Source: CAIQJJ01 sp964606085
Lineage (GTDB): Bacteria > Chloroflexota > Anaerolineae > Anaerolineales > UBA4823
Assembly: GCA_964606085.1 (NCBI GenBank)
Contig: CAZSFD010000060.1
Location: 1-31,251, forward strand
Length of the DNA stretch: 31,251 bases
Direction: 5' to 3'
How positions within the stretch are numbered: position 1 is the first letter of the stretch; each line of letters starts with the position of its first letter. Below, in pieces: positions 31,188 through 31,251 of this stretch. The notes beneath the pieces are model-generated. The model had not been told where the DNA came from. It did not search any database and worked only from the letters and a program-made list of their open reading frames with translations. Made by a program: the position numbers and the translations under genes.

Positions 31188-31251
31188 TTTTTTCCACTAG
31201 CAGCCTGTCGGAGAGAGAAGCACTTTCACAACCTGAATAATGTGACAGGGC

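Overview
This 31.25 kb window is GC-rich, densely coded bacterial DNA in which every credible gene lies on the minus strand, so transcription runs from high to low coordinates. I see no rRNA, tRNA, CRISPR array or transposase. Tandem M42 aminopeptidases, Thr/Pro-rich secreted proteins, Wzz-kinase fusion proteins, Uma2 and DUF433/DUF5615 genes together suggest a Chloroflexota (Anaerolineae-like) genome. That assignment is an inference from gene content, because no marker gene is present.

Layout in order of transcription. (1) 31.2-20.2 kb is an exopolysaccharide/glycan locus: a CapK/PaaK-like adenylate-forming enzyme on AT-rich DNA, a GT4 glycosyltransferase, a truncated sugar-transferase copy, an MNT-HEPN toxin-antitoxin pair, an undecaprenyl-phosphate sugar transferase with inverted domain order, a LegB-like 4,6-dehydratase, a sugar-nucleotidyltransferase, a DegT aminotransferase and a Wzz/BY-kinase. 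Several different inverted or tandem repeats fill the short intergenic spaces. (2) 19.9-9.6 kb continues the locus: a Uma2-like gene, a second Wzz/BY-kinase, a terminator, then O-antigen ligase, flippase-like membrane protein, WecG/TagA transferase, Wzb-type phosphatase, DUF2142 membrane protein, a clan GH-A glycosidase-like lipoprotein, an ECF sigma factor and a small membrane protein. Most of these overlap by 4 nt or lie within about 70 nt of each other. (3) 9.5-4.05 kb is a compact operon with a good promoter. It encodes a Thr/Pro-rich membrane-anchored protein, three different M42 metallopeptidases, a DUF433/DUF5615 pair inserted among them, and a solute-binding lipoprotein. (4) 4.0-0.07 kb is an aromatic amino-acid operon, aroH-aroF-tyrA-aroA, with a promoter and a leader carrying an intrinsic terminator that looks like an attenuator.

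How the genes fit together. The nucleotidyltransferase, dehydratase and aminotransferase could make an NDP-amino-deoxysugar. The sugar transferase would start a lipid-linked oligosaccharide, and GT4 and WecG-type enzymes would extend it. The ligase and membrane proteins would polymerise, transfer or move it, and the BY-kinases with the phosphatase would set chain length or output. The aro operon runs from DAHP synthesis toward prephenate and hydroxyphenylpyruvate.

Points most worth a second look: a 20-bp tandem duplication that frameshifts the tyrosine tail of one BY-kinase; about 281-bp direct repeats flanking the MNT-HEPN module and separating a sugar-transferase gene from its probable promoter, such that repeat recombination would restore the gene in frame; the inverted domain order of that sugar transferase; and the candidate attenuator upstream of aroH.
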